Shown in pieces: positions 22,901 to 34,774 of a DNA stretch of 64,000 nucleotides. Source of the DNA: Melastoma dodecandrum. Lineage: Eukaryota; Streptophyta; Magnoliopsida; Myrtales; Melastomataceae. The stretch's first letter is position 1. Each line of letters starts with the position of its first letter. The notes under the pieces were generated by a model that was not told where the DNA came from, did not search any database, and was given only the letters and a program-made list of their open reading frames with translations. The stretch lies in assembly GCA_029817715.1 (NCBI GenBank), contig JARUPY010000473.1:7006001-7070000 (forward strand), written 5' to 3'. The position numbers were made by a program, and so were the translations under genes.

Positions 22901-24044
22901 CTGAGATATAGCATGATGGAATAAGATTTCCAATGTCAACACGGTGAAGTAAAGAAAGGATCAGGGGCAGTCAAAGGGTATCCCATGAACCAAACATTTA
23001 TGATATAAAATGAAATAGTTAATCAGATTCCGTTCAGCAAAGCAGGTTACCATTAATGACAATGGCCTGCCCAAAGGGATTTGAAAGACTCAGGTCCTGC
23101 CACCAGAAGAACAGCAAGCATGTTATTGCTGTGACAGCAAGGCCAAGCGGTAGCGTCACCCAAGCAACTTTCAGTAGCATTCCAGCATTTTCTCCTGCTG
23201 AAGCACCGTCACTGAAACGAATGATAAAGTCACACTCGAAGCATAAAAGAAAAACACGAAATCCTGAGAGTGATGCCAAAAAAAAAAAGAATTAACATGT
23301 GAATGTTAATGGAGAAGAGTATTAAAGCCTAATCTTGCCACATGCAATTTATTAATTGTTTCTAGAGACTCATTCAAATGCCAAAATATTTCTGACACCC
23401 ATCTTAGAAAGTCCTTTTCCGATCATCACCGAGTACAAAAGAATAGAAATATTGACCATTGGATGTCTGCTCGCAAGCATGCTCGGCGAAACCCCTCCCG
23501 GCTAATGAACAGGATGCAAGTGACGAGCAGATGGAATTTCACTGCATAAAGCTGAATAGAAAAGCTCCAGTCAGAGAAAGGGCGAATTGTCTTGGTGTAG
23601 AATAGATAAATTCTGCCGATCGGGTAAAGTCTCACATCTGACAAATAATACAGGAAGCAAGTATGTCGGGAGGGTCATGGGGGGTAATTAAGACGAGACC
23701 TTTTTAATTTTACCCATCTTTTTACGGTCATAAAGCGCATAGTGAAAGAAGGAAGATAGTTGATCACCATCGATGGATAGAACATAAAAGAGGAAGCGAC
23801 AGAAGAAAGAGCTTTTTACCGCGTAGTCCTCAGCCGTGAGATTCCGGACTACCCAGGTATTAAACACAAAGGGTATTCCTCTTGACAGAAACTGGGTCGC
23901 TGAAACACAACCCCAAGGGGAGCGGGTGTTCGGTTCAATGGGAGAAAGAAAGACAGAGAGAGACCCGGAAGAAATCAAAGGGTGGATGGACTCACCCAAT
24001 AAATACTTGAAGGTGTGGGAGAGAGTTGCCTGGTTCTTGGACAT
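19965..24044 (-). CDS. RFT1: RFT1, Man5GlcNAc2-PP-dolichol translocation protein
   Basis: Fourteen exons on the minus strand join in frame to 517 residues: 24044-23996, 23899-23820, 23551-23457, 23211-23051, 22831-22680, 22582-22464, 22307-22144, 22039-21965, 21813-21742, 21275-21138, 21058-20903, 20548-20496, 20405-20227 and 20025-19965. All have GT-AG borders. Signature blocks include [82 protein letters not shown] and [16 protein letters not shown] at the end. RFT1 is a multi-spanning ER membrane protein of the MVF/MOP flippase fold. It is needed for normal N-glycan precursor assembly, although its direct flippase role is debated. Length and order match plant RFT1, with no stop or frameshift. 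Intron 9 carries a solo LTR (21315-21562), apparently tolerated. Confidence 0.96.
21315..21562. mobile_element. Solo LTR in RFT1 intron 9
   Basis: The 248-bp sequence begins TGATGCAGGAGCATATT and ends CTATTCCATCA. It is flanked by the perfect 5-bp duplication CAAGG (21310-21314 and 21563-21567). It contains a TATA-like GTATAAATA at about 21395. A related LTR beginning TGATGTAGGAGCATAATATT lies at 53869-54131. No internal retroelement sequence is present, so this is a solo LTR left by LTR-LTR recombination. Confidence 0.88.
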
Positions 24045-24411
24045 CTTTCCTCAACTCATCCAGCATTCGGATGGGATCTCCGGGGTAAAGCGTGGGTGTG
24101 GGGCATTAGATGAGATTTAGGCTTGGCGGGCGGAAGGAAAGAACGGAAGGAAAGGAAAGGGAAGAAGGGACGGGCGGAAGGGAAGAACGGGCATAAATAA
24201 CCCGATTTTTTTACGGCAATCACTTCACAAAAAGCTAAAATAAAATTCGAGATTGCAGTCATTAGCATTCCAAATAAAGTCGTGGTTTCAAACCATGACA
24301 TAAGAACACTTCAATAATTTTGATCGAGAATGAGTTTTTTTTTCAAATTACTAACTAAATTGTGCGGTTGGTGAACGCGACGCAGTCGCGAATTTTAACC
24401 CATTTAAAGCT
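24045..24411. other. RFT1 upstream region
   Basis: Holds a purine-rich low-complexity tract of GGAAG/GGGAAG units (24125-24195), directly upstream of the RFT1 start, which may be part of its promoter. A weak copy of the dispersed repeat described at 8935 lies near 24230-24400. Confidence 0.45.
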
Positions 24412-25490
24412 CGTTAGGATTAGATTGAATTAATCATAACGAAAAGCATACCAAATTGTACTCCAAGCAAAGAAGGCTAACCAAGCCAAGAGGCAGCAAC
24501 TATTCCTTCCCAAAAGATTCAATAGACAATAATTGCCCTAGAAAATAAATAGTGACTAATTGGGCTTATAATCCTCAAATAACTAAATAAATTATAAATC
24601 AACCACAGTGGCCCGCACAATGCTCGACCCTTTCGCTTCGACTTGGTCCGTAACAACTCGTGCCCTCTTAACAACCACTTTGTCATCAAGGCTGAATGTA
24701 ATAATTGCCTCCAAACCCACTTATACCTTTGTTGTAATTTCCTCCACCAAAACCAACTTTGTTCAAGAAGGCCAGGTTAATGACTTGCTTCGAATTCTCT
24801 TCTCCTCCTCCTTCCTCCCCCGATTGTCAAAAGACCCTAAACCCGACGGATGATTGGATGAGGCAATGACCGGTGGGTGGAGAACAATATTCACCATGGT
24901 AGGCGTAGGGGCAACGATCGTTGGAGAGGGAACAACATCGCCCGCCTCAATAGACGCAGGGATATGGCTTGGTGGCACCACCCTCGACAGTGGGAGTGCC
25001 TATTGTATTACAGCGATATCTCAAACGATTTCTTAGAATTGTCGGTCAGTGTCATCCTTTAGGGTGCCCAGTTGCTCTTCAATTGTTAAGAATCTATTAT
25101 TGAACTCCACCATTCTTGCCTCCAACTCTGAAATTCTGGTAGTGTAATTCGTCATCGTCATAAATTCGGCGGGTTGGACCAATTGTTAAGGTTAGAGTCG
25201 AGTCAATTAACCATAACGAACAGTAGACCAAATTCTTCTCCAAGCCAAGAAGGCCGAAAACCAAGGAGATCGGAAACTATTCATTCAATTGTTAGGGTTA
25301 GATTCAATTTACCCTATCGAACCGCAGACCAAATTCTGCTCCAAGCTAAAAAGGTCGAAAACCAAGCAAAGAGGCCGAAAACTATTGCTTCCAAAAAATT
25401 GAAAATAACCCTTGACAATGTTTGCCCTAGAAAATAAATAGTAACTAATTGTGCTCATAATACTCAAATTAAATAAATCGACCCCTTCTA
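24412..25490 (-). mobile_element. Deleted LTR retroelement remnant with three related repeat blocks
   Basis: Three related direct repeats start at 24412, 25184 and 25289. They share GTTAGGRTTAGATT-like starts, CCAAATTSTNCTCCAAGC and, in the outer two, GCCCTAGAAAATAAATAGT. The sequence between them reads on the minus strand as a gag-leader-like coiled coil (ARMVEFNNRFLTIEEQLGTL, about 25060-25110). A Pro/Ser-rich stretch (24763-24981) follows. This looks like LTRs bracketing a gag fragment of a gypsy-type element with the rest deleted. Exact LTR borders and a target duplication were not resolved. Confidence 0.5.
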
Positions 25491-25920
25491 TTTGACTCAA
25501 TCCATAACAAATTCCTTCTTTCATTCCTTCCGCAGTCCCAACACGAAACCCTAACTATACCAATGTTCGATTATGACCTGCCTCTCTTCCTCTTTCTGAT
25601 TCCCGATTCTGACCCTTATCCCCGATTCCAACCTCCCTCTCTCCGTCTTTCCTCTCCCGATTCCAACGCCATCCCTGATTTTGACTGACTGACCGACCTC
25701 CCTTCCTCTTCCCGAATCCGACTTCCATCCTCGATCGCGTGTGATTTTGTGATTTTTGGTGTTGTTGATAGTTGGATAGTGTTACACTGTTGTGTATATT
25801 ATTTCAAGGTTTGAATTCGATTTTTAAAGATTAGTTCGAGTAGTTTATGATTTATTTATGGTTATGTTATGTTCGTGTCAAGTAGGATAATTTGAGGTTT
25901 GTACTTCCATACGGTTAGTC

Positions 25921-26365
25921 GGGAAAAAAATTTGTGAAACACGGTTTGAGTTTTCAAAATTACCTATATATCATCCCCAAGTCATTGTTTCAAACATCGA
26001 CTTTGAATTAAAAAATCATTATTTATACAAGACTTAGGCTAAAATAAGCAAAGTCATTATCCCAAACAGCGACTTTGGGAGACTTGAGAATTTTTTGGTG
26101 CTCCCAAAAGTAACTGTCTGAAACAATATCTTTAAGGATAGTTGTTTTTTCAAACAACGACTTTGGTCCAATACCAAAAAAAGTTCAATAAGTCTCCAAG
26201 TCACCCTAAATTATTGTTTAAGATAGTGACTTTATTCATTTAGCCTAAATCGTTGTCCCAAACAGTGACTTCTTTGCAAATTCAAAGTCAATATTTAAGA
26301 CAACAACTAAGGAGCGGTTTTCATGTAATTTTAAAAATCCGAACCATATTTCTTAATTTTTTTCA
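25921..26365. mobile_element. Inverted-repeat (MITE/foldback-like) element filled with 25-bp palindromes
   Basis: The left end (GAAAAAAATTTGTGAAACAC then GGTTTGAGTTTT) and the reverse complement of the right end (GAAAAAAATTAAGAAATATG then GTTCGGATTTTT) form an imperfect inverted repeat of about 45 bp. Between them are about seven copies of an imperfect palindrome approximating AGTCNTTGTTTCAAACANCG, with or without a trailing ACTTT. They lie near 25980, 26053, 26108, 26140, 26210, 26245 and 26285. No coding capacity is seen. The family is unidentified. Confidence 0.6.
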
Positions 26366-27447
26366 TACAAATTGCACTTAGGTACAATCCTCGGATAGTT
26401 TTGGTTTTTAGATATGTTAGATTAGTGTTTTTGTAGTTTAAGTTTTATTGATTTTTAATGAAATATTGAGTGTTGTTATTAATGTATTGTTTTTAAATTT
26501 TGTTGTATATCGTCGCTCTTTCTTTAAAAAAATTACGGTGCACATTCACGTGTTAGTGTTTGCGAATGCGAGAGGGATTAATGGTAAATAAATTAGTTAG
26601 GATATACATCTAGTTAGTGGCAGAATTAATGAGATACAGTATGTGTACGAGACAATATTTTGTACGAGACACAAAAAGTCTTAACTTATAGAATTTTGTA
26701 CGAGACACAATATTTAACAGCGATATTCAATAAGTAGAATTCTTACCTCACTTTGCTTTTGTAAATCGAAATATACGCAATAATGAGATACAATATGGGT
26801 GGCAGATCTAATAACACTGAATTCCACACTCCATCGAGTAGCCAAAGGAGAATCAAGAGGTATCACATCATGTCATCTTACGGGGGCAACATAAGGAAAT
26901 CTATCACATGCTTACACCTGAAGAAGACTAATGGGGCTTCTCAATTCATTGCCAAACATAGCTGATGATAAAGCCAATCTAGGCATGTACTACCCCAACT
27001 ATATCCACTGACTGCGTGTAAGTCGTCTAATAATAGTAGAAACATAAGATGAACCAAATTCCACGACTGGCAAAGTGTTGATTACCAAAAATATGAGCCT
27101 TTACAAGGAAGTCTGTTAACTTCGTATGTACCTCATTTCTAGAACCAGTTGCATGACCTCAATCTACGCTGTTCGAAATACTCTATACAATTGTAGAATG
27201 TCTTTCGGACAAGAGCCGCAACAGGTAATCGCTTCAATATTAATTATTACTTTCATTCATAGTAGTCGCTATGACACCAAATCGATGTCCTCCATCTTCT
27301 GCTTTAGTCCATTGTTATACCTGTATATCCATTAAATATCGAAACACAACATTACTAATTACTTGCATATCACTCATGAACTTCTGCATTTTTCATATTT
27401 TGGACTGCAATGCAACTTTGTAACATAGTCGCTTGGATGTTTCAGAT
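26366..27447. other. AT-rich spacer, no gene recognised
   Basis: Contains TTGTACGAGACACAA-type short repeats around 26640-26720. Nothing coding can be supported. Confidence 0.4.
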
Positions 27448-28998
27448 CTAATGGCAATTTTCAAATTGTTGGCTACATGACAAATACAGAAACACCAAAG
27501 AGCATATGAAGGATGCAACCCCAGTTGCGCATATTCTAGAGCCAGATCTTATCCATCTGGCTCGATATGATATTATACATATCGGCTCATACCCTAATTG
27601 ATTAATTATATGCATTTTCAAGCAATGTAAAAACCAAGTCCAAGAATCCGCGATTTCCTCATCAACAATAGTAAAAACCAAAGGCGGAATATGATTATCT
27701 CCATCAACAACGCATGCAATCAATATTTTGTACTTATCCTTCTGGCTCGATATGATATTATACATATCTACTCATGCCCTGATTGACTAATTATATGCAT
27801 TTTCAAGCAATGCAAAATCAAGTCCAAGAATCCATAGTTTCCTCATCAACAATAGTAAAAGCCAAAGGCAGAATATGATTATCTCCATCAACAACGCATG
27901 CAATTAATATTTTGTACTTATGCTTACTAATAAGAAATGTTCCATCGATGCTTATCACTGGACAATGCACAGATGGATTGATGCATGGACCAAATGACTA
28001 GAAAACTTTATCAAATTTGGCATGTCTTCTGCAAAACATGGGTTGTCATAAAGTCATTCAACTCTAGTTCTAGGATTTGTAGTTCGAATGACATTCGGTA
28101 ACTGAGACAATACGTTCTAAGACTCATCCCAGTATCCATATTCAAGAACCATTGCACGTCTCCTAACATCACAACCCTCCTCCAAGAAACATCATAATGA
28201 TATTTATAAACAATCATTATATGCAAAAGTGAAACCTTCACGTCATTTGCATGAATATAGTGTTGAAAATGAGAAGTCATGACATTACAATCAAGGTGCA
28301 GGTGGTATTGACTAACCATTTGATTCAAACAAGTGTGTGGACCAACAAATTTGGTTATCTCAAATGCATGATCATTACTGCGAATACATACATTTAATTG
28401 ACATCATTTTTTTTACATCAGCACAAACAACATACCACAATTGTTTCCCTGATTTTTTCACTTTACATTTGTGATGGGTATTAACATGATGCACTTCACA
28501 ACTTGAATCAATTCCTTCTTATATTCATACCTCAAGCTTACCCGAAATTCATCGGCTGAACCGAATCCTCTAAAATCATTACGAAAATGATCTTTAAACT
28601 ACTTATAACCATTGCTTTTCGATCGAACATAAAAAATCAATGACATTTCAAATTCCTCACGGAAGTATTTCAACATATTATGTATTTGTACTACCAATGA
28701 CAATATGTTCATAATCATATTGTTCATAATTAGATTCAGACTCACTACAATCCATCATTTGCTCAATCAATGCATTACTATCAGGTGCATAAGAGTGAAT
28801 AATATTATGCCTCATTGCTCTTATGACGAGATTATTACACTTCTCATTACCTAGAAACCATTTGCATAGGGGAATGCACCTCATCCAAAGCATTAACACA
28901 TTCAGCACTACGAATGTTAGAAGTGTTAACATAAAGATGTTGTCACGTCCTATCGCCACAATTAAAAGTAAATTCGAACAAATTACTGACATCCTCAT
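27448..28998 (-). pseudogene. Mutator-like transposase relic C
   Basis: On the minus strand around 27950-27730 the sequence encodes PVISIDGTFLISKHKYKILI then ACVVDGDNH and ADSWTWF. These are the catalytic-region blocks of MULE transposases (first Asp in the IDGTFL motif). An adjacent near-identical segment (27448-27765) repeats YKILIACVVDGDNHIPPLVF, showing an internal duplication. Upstream pieces (28011-28328 and 28678-28998) match the less conserved N-terminal half, including GPHTCLNQMVSQYHLHLDCN. Stops and frame changes separate all pieces. No terminal inverted repeats were assigned, so whether this belongs to a separate element is open. Confidence 0.72.
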
Positions 28999-30559
28999 CT
29001 ATTCTAATTGGTACAAGCAGAAATTGCATTTTTCCATACTGACAAACGATTGTGATGACCAATCTCTAATAGAGATCTACTCAAATCAATATATAAAGCG
29101 TTGCCAACAATTTGAACCAGTCGAGCATAACCATCACCAAAAACAACTTAATCGTTGCATCATGAACTTTATCATAGTAGACATCAAAACATAGCAGCTA
29201 AGCACAAGATCCTATTATTTTGATACATAAATATAAAATTTCAATTAATACATCGCTCAGAATATAATTATAACCAATTTACGAAAATTCAATTATCATT
29301 TTAAACTAACATAACTTAGATAGTAAAAATACGTAAAAATAAAACTATTAATTAAGAGTGCGAGTTTTTTACAAATATAATAAATTTTTAGAGGAATAAT
29401 GCCAAAATGAAGTAGGGTAAAATGAGAATGGTTGAATTTTATATATAAGGAAATAATCTCAAAAATTTTAAACAATATTCTAAAGGTCAAATTATCAGAT
29501 TTATCCTAAACTATACCGTTTTTTCGATTTATCCTATTATTTACATAATATATTCATATATCATAAACTTACTCCATTACTTCTTATCTATCATTCGTCA
29601 GTCATCCAACTAACGGAGGTTGACGTGGCGCTGACATAGCACAAACGCCATCAGTCGCCCCGCCGTAAAAAAAAATCGCCCAAATTAATCATAAACCCCA
29701 AATCGGGCACTCTTCCGCTTCAGTCCTCTTCCTCCTCCAATTTACTCTACCCATCGGTCCTCTTCCTCCTCCACTGCTGCCGATTCCCGCGAGACCTCTT
29801 CTTCTTCCCCAGCCCTCTTCTACTTCCCCTGCCTCTTCCACCATCTCAGACCTTTCCACCGTCTCACCATCCCGGACCTCTCTACCGACCCACCATCCCC
29901 GACCTCTCCACCGACCCACCCCTAATTCGCGAGGTGTGGGATTTTTTTTGTTTACCCATTTTGGTTTACTTGCTTATTTCTGCTGAAAGTTTGTACCTTT
30001 TGAGTCTGGGGTTGGATTTCGGGTCAAACCCGGTTTGAGTTCTTGAGGCTGTTTGGCTTGTTTCAGGTGCGGAGTAGTTTTGTGTTTACTTGAGCTCCTT
30101 GTGGGTTGTCTTATCCCTATTTAGAGAGCAGAGCTTTGGCCTGGTTGAGTTTAGTATTCTGGTGTGGTTGGTGGTTTCTGGATTGTTTAACTTCTGAGAA
30201 AACATAGATCGAAATCTTGCTCCAGGTGCAAGTAGGAGTGAGTGGGCTTTTAGAGTGATTACATCCACGGAGTTCTCCATGTCGAAGGGGAGAAATTGCT
30301 GCTTTCATAGTTGCTAGTGTTTGCGTTGTGTTGGTGGTTTGTCAAGAGTTGAGATTATGGTTTCGTTTTTTTAAATAGATGATTTCTTTTAGTTGATTAT
30401 GGTTTCGTTTTTTTTGTTCTTTTAAGTAGTTCATTTTTTTAGTTTTTTAAGTAGTTGATTTCTTTATTATGGCTTTCATGAAGGGATCTGAAGGTGGATC
30501 ATGTCTATTAAACGGAAAAACTTAAAGAAGGATTTCTCAAGCAGTGTCGACAGCCATGA

Positions 30560-30915
30560 GAACATACAGTCTTGGGTTCACTGCAAAGTGCAGGATTGTT
30601 TATCATCCTAAATTAACAAAAACAGATATGAACAAAGGTAGAATGTATGTGGGTTATCCTTGTTACAAAGAAGATGATGGAGGTTGTGGATTTTTTATGT
30701 AGTTGGAATCTGAAAATGCAAGATCACATTCAAGGAAGGAAGACTTGGTTAACCATGCGTTCGAGGAAAGAATTATGAAGGTCGAGATGCAACTAATTAA
30801 GATTGAAGCGAGATTGGAGATTATTAGGTATATAATTGTGTCTCGTATATTTTTTATCTTTGTTATCTTTGTTGTTGGATTTGGTTTTATGACAAAGTAT
30901 GAGACCATAGTGTGA
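30560..30915 (+). pseudogene. GRF-type zinc finger, coiled coil and membrane segment, second copy
   Basis: The forward sequence encodes SLGFTAKCRIVYHPKLTKTD, then YVGYPCYKEDDGGCGFFM, a stop, and LESENARSHSRKEDLVNHAF. A helical stretch (MKVEMQLIKIEARLEIIRYI) and a hydrophobic segment (IFFIFVIFVVGFGFM) follow. The DGGCGF block, the coiled coil and the terminal hydrophobic helix match the copy in element A. Its position, reading inward from the left inverted repeat, is also the same. The in-frame TAG after GCGFFM shows this copy is broken or spliced differently. Confidence 0.6.
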
Positions 30916-31584
30916 GCATCTGTAATTGCATCAATCCGATGTTGGAAGTTGTTGTTAGAATTTGCAACAATCTGAGTGTAAGCAACAATGTGGATGTTGT
31001 TAGAAGTCTGGAATTGCAAAAATCTGGACAATCTGGAAAACAAACTGGTAAGTAAAAATCTGTCCAAAACTGGACATACAAACTGTAAAAAAGTGGACAT
31101 ACAAACTACTCATACAAACCGTAAAAAACTGGACATACAAACTGGTAGGCAACATCCAAAACCGGAAATACAAAAATAAACAACAAACTGTCCAAAACTG
31201 GACACAGTTTATATAATCTGTTTCATGCAATCTGGACAATCGGGAGATACAAACTGGACAACATACGATTTACACAAATTGGACAACAATCAGTTTACAC
31301 AATCATATACAAGTCAACTCAACCAAATCCCATTCCACAGTCAAGTAAACCAATTCCCAGCTGTCGATGCCTCCATGCTCGAGCCTGCTATTGAGCTTTC
31401 TTGTGCTCCCGAAGAAAGGAACACAACTTCTAAAGCCTACTATTGGAGGGTCGTCGATGCCTCCATGTTCGGCTTCTGAACTTTGATACTCCGATTCCAC
31501 AGCCTCAATTTCCACGGGAGTGCCAAGGACAGACTCTTTTGGGCAGCCTTCAACCGAATCATCATCCCTTTCTAGCTCAGCCTC

Positions 31585-31917
31585 TTATTCCTCAGGATCA
31601 CTATCATTGCATTCATCACCTTCAACATATATATTGATTGATTTCGCCTCCACTAACAGTTTTACCAATTCAGCTACTTCGGAATCACTATAAATATCTA
31701 TCAAACCTTTAGTCAAACTCTTTTCAGGCCTAGCAAACCACATCCTTGTGGGATCGTATCCAACCCTATTGATAAAATTCGTCACTATAAAGCATCCGAT
31801 TCTATCTACGTCAACATTCTCTATTCTGCAAGTTTTTCCACCAACATAGCTTACCCTACCCCTCAAACTAAGCTTACCGCCCACATGTAGAATCAAATCG
31901 CCATGACATTCCTCCAT
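31585..31917 (-). pseudogene. PB1-like N-terminal module of a Mutator-like transposase
   Basis: An open frame of 110 codons begins MEECHGDLILHVGGKLSLRG and continues through RVSYVGGKTCRIENVDVD. It ends in LLVEAKSINIYVEGDE, which closely matches the LLLESKCIDIYVEGDE segment of element A. This module precedes the transposase domain in plant MULE proteins. Nothing of the DDE core follows, so the element lost most of its transposase. The frame itself is intact from its start codon, just inside the right inverted repeat region. Confidence 0.72.
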
Positions 31918-32827
31918 TACCTAATGGCAACTCAGATGACACAACCTCACCGAATGGGACTGTGGGTGGTGGGTTGGGGAAGGTGGGTCAGTGGGGATGG
32001 TGTGTCGGTGGGTATCGTTGAAGGTTGGGGATACTGGGTCGGTGGGTAAGTCGGGGGTGGGGGAAGAGCGTTGGCGGGATTGGAGAGCGGAGGTCAGTTT
32101 TGCAGGAACGGGACTGAGGAGGAAGAGGAGCGAGGTGGAGAGGTCAGGGAAGAGGAAGAGGGCTGGGAGTAGGAAGATGGCTGGCGGGATTGGGGGGCGG
32201 AGGAGGAAGATGACTGGGTTGGAGAGGTCGAGGAAGAAGAAGATAGCTAGGAAGAGGAAGATGGTTGACGGGGTTGCGGGGCGGAGGAGGAAGATGACCG
32301 GGGTGGAGAGGTCGGGAATTTTGGAAGAGGCAGGGGAAGAGAAAGAGGGCTGGCGGGATTGCGAGGAGGAGGAGGGCGAGGACTGATCGTTGTGCTATGT
32401 AAAAGGACTGTTTGAGGAGAACGGAGCAATTGGAAGAGTAAGAGGACTGAGGAGGAAGAGTGCCCGATTTGGGATATATGGTTAATGTGGGTGATTTTTT
32501 TTTAACGGCGGGGACTCCCGACGTTAGTTCCATGTCAGCGCCACGTCAACCTCCGTTAGTCGGACGAGAAGGAAATTTAGAATATATGAATATATTACGT
32601 AAACAATAGGATAAATCGAAATAAATCGAATAATTTAATCAATTTAAAAAAGGCGGGGTATTTTTGGAAATTTTCTCTCGATAATTTGCTTAATTTATTG
32701 CGAGAAAAATCAATATTGTCAGAATGAGGAGGAGGAAACCATCTCGGTCGGAAGAATTTAGGAAGGAAAAATGGGGGGAGGACCGATCGGCAGAGGAGGA
32801 GGAGGAGGATGGAACCTGTCAAGGGCC

Positions 32828-34443
32828 ATGGGAAGAAGAACACTCTCTTCTTCTTCTTCCAGGACGGGCGTTTCGTCTGCCCCCTCCAGCCCTTCCGGGA
32901 GGAAGACCCACCACCACCGCAAGAACCTCGCTTCTCCTCAGTCTCCCCCTCACCCGCTTTCCTTGTGTACCAAATCCGCCAACGCCTTCATCTCTCCTCC
33001 TAATCCTGCTTCCAGGGCTATCGGGGTTTTCCCTACCAACACTTCTGATCCCGATACTGGTTATGACGGTGACTGGGTGTGTGTGGATGGGTTTGAGGGT
33101 GAGGATCCTGATGACGGTTACTATTTTGATGACTTCGTTCTTGGCGATGTTCCTTCCAAGGATGAGGTCGAGAGCGCCGTTCTTGCTGTCCAGAAGTAAG
33201 TTTCTCGGCGCTGGCTTGTCGTGCCCCTTTTACTTCCCCGCCTGTCAGGTTTTCCCAAACGTATATATGAGAGGCCTGACGGTTGTCCTTGTTCGGCCGG
33301 TGCCACTCGTTGCTTTAGTTCTTACTCGCTTTTGAGCTAATTGCCCGGCTGACGAGATGACTGTGTTTTAGGGCTTTTGACCCCAGCTACTACCCTCACG
33401 TTTGGGACGGACAGGGCTTTCCGCTGCAGAATGACGTGTCATCTGTGCTCGTACTTGGTTTTCCTCCTGACAGAGCGTCCGAGGTTGACCAGAATGACTT
33501 TAAGGAGGACCATGCTTTGCCAACCGGAGCCATTCAGAATTATGGAACCGAAAGGGTTTTTGATGCATTTGATATGCTGCGGAACGAGCCATCTGTCCAG
33601 GTGATGTTTTCCTCTGCTGCAAGTGGCACCTTTCTGAAATAACTGGGTCTCCTTATATATTTTGATTCAAAGAACCTTGATCTGATCATGACATGGCTTT
33701 CACTGCTGTTTTTGTAACTTGTGAAGATAGTATTCTGTACTTATATTAGGTTTTGTAATCTCTAATGGATTTAATCTACCATCACTCAGAAAATGGTGAT
33801 GTCCCTGTCCTCTGATAAAGCTGTTTGGGAAGCCGTCTTAAACAATGAAGTGGTAAAAGATCTCAGGGAGTCGTACAAACAAGGTTTGTAATTGACCGAT
33901 GCTGGAGTCGCCAGCTGCTTCCTTGTACTACAGTTTCTTCTCAGTATATGTGCATTTGCGTGATATTCTCTTTGGATATGTTCATTATTCTGTTTCTTGT
34001 GATTTATTGGTTTATTATTCAAAAACATTGGAGACATTGCATATTCTGGTGTGAATTCCTGGGCAGAGGAAGAGGCCCTAGACCATTACCCGTAAAATTT
34101 GAGGAAATTTGATCCATGCTATTGTTCTTTTGCAGAGAATTCTGTACTCGAAGCAGCTGAAGGGACTCTATTTCCCAATGACACAACGGATTCTCCAGAT
34201 AGAAGCCCTGCCAAATCAAATCCTTTTATGAATGCTTTACTGTGGTTCTTTGATGATACAAGAGTGAAGCTGCTGCAAATGATTGAGAACATTTCGAAAA
34301 TTGTTGGACAAATGATCCATCCTGTTGGAGGGGATGGGCAGGCAAAATCCTCGGACTCTTTCGAAGAAAAGCTGCGGGCGTCATTTCTTCTATCTATATT
34401 CGTTTTAATGGTTGTGGCTGTTGCACGAGCCCGGCGTGGCTGA
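32828..34443 (+). CDS. Conserved plant protein of unknown function with C-terminal membrane anchor
   Basis: Four exons (to 33195, 33372-33600, 33790-33883, 34136-34443) join in frame. Starting at 32828 (MGRRTLSSSSS) gives 332 residues. An upstream in-frame ATG at 32771 would add 19 Gly/Arg-rich residues. The N-terminus is a Ser/Pro-rich disordered region. It is followed by the acidic block GDWVCVDGFEGEDPDDGYYF and DFVLGDVPSKDEVESAV. Later come LSSDKAVWEAVLNNEVVKDL and an amphipathic region, LLWFFDDTRVKLLQMIENIS. The last 25 residues (LRASFLLSIFVLMVVAVARA then RRG) form a single hydrophobic helix ending in Arg, typical of a tail-anchored protein with its bulk in the cytosol. I recognise this layout as a conserved uncharacterised angiosperm family. 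No function is claimed. All introns are GT-AG and there are no breaks. Confidence 0.88.
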
Positions 34444-34774
34444 TTTACCATCTGCCGACATAACCTGTACTCACTGTGATGTACATAAACTGTTCCGCAG
34501 GCCTGGAGCCGTCTCACTTTTTTTCCCTGAGGATCAGAGGCTTATCTGTAATGAATACGGCAGTTGTTTTGTTTATGCCATCTGGTGTGTCGCTTAAAAC
34601 TTGTGTTTTGTATGTCGCCAAAATCATAAGACAATATAAACCTTGGCGGTGTGATGCTGCTACTTTCATTAGTTCTATCTTGATTACCATGAAAGGAACA
34701 CCCCCGAGTCATAAACGTTATCAGACCAAACTAAAGAATCTTAATACACCATACAGTAATTCCCCGACATCTTG
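34444..34774. other. 3' regions of two facing loci
   Basis: Convergent spacer between the tail-anchored protein gene (plus) and the PLAT pseudogene (minus). No separate gene seen. Confidence 0.5.

Larger units (their letters stand above)
29486..32645. mobile_element. Mutator-like element B, transposase core deleted
   Basis: The left flank and the reverse complement of the right flank share TCGATTTATCCTATT, TTTAC.TAATATATTCATAT, AACGGAGGTTGACGTGGCGC then TGACAT, and CCCAAATCGGGCACTCTTCC. This gives an inverted repeat of about 250 bp (29486-29745 against 32420-32645). The GTTAG...CGTGGCGCTGAC block is also in element A, so the two are related. Inside are a GRF zinc-finger gene on plus (30560-30915) and the PB1-like start of the transposase on minus (31585-31917). 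The catalytic part is missing. Purine-rich low-complexity DNA fills 32000-32360. Confidence 0.78.

Noticed and set aside
32144..32533. Pro/Leu-rich open frames opposite the purine-rich tract
   Set aside because: Low-complexity GGA/GAA repeats in the Mutator-like element generate long frames on both strands with no domain content.
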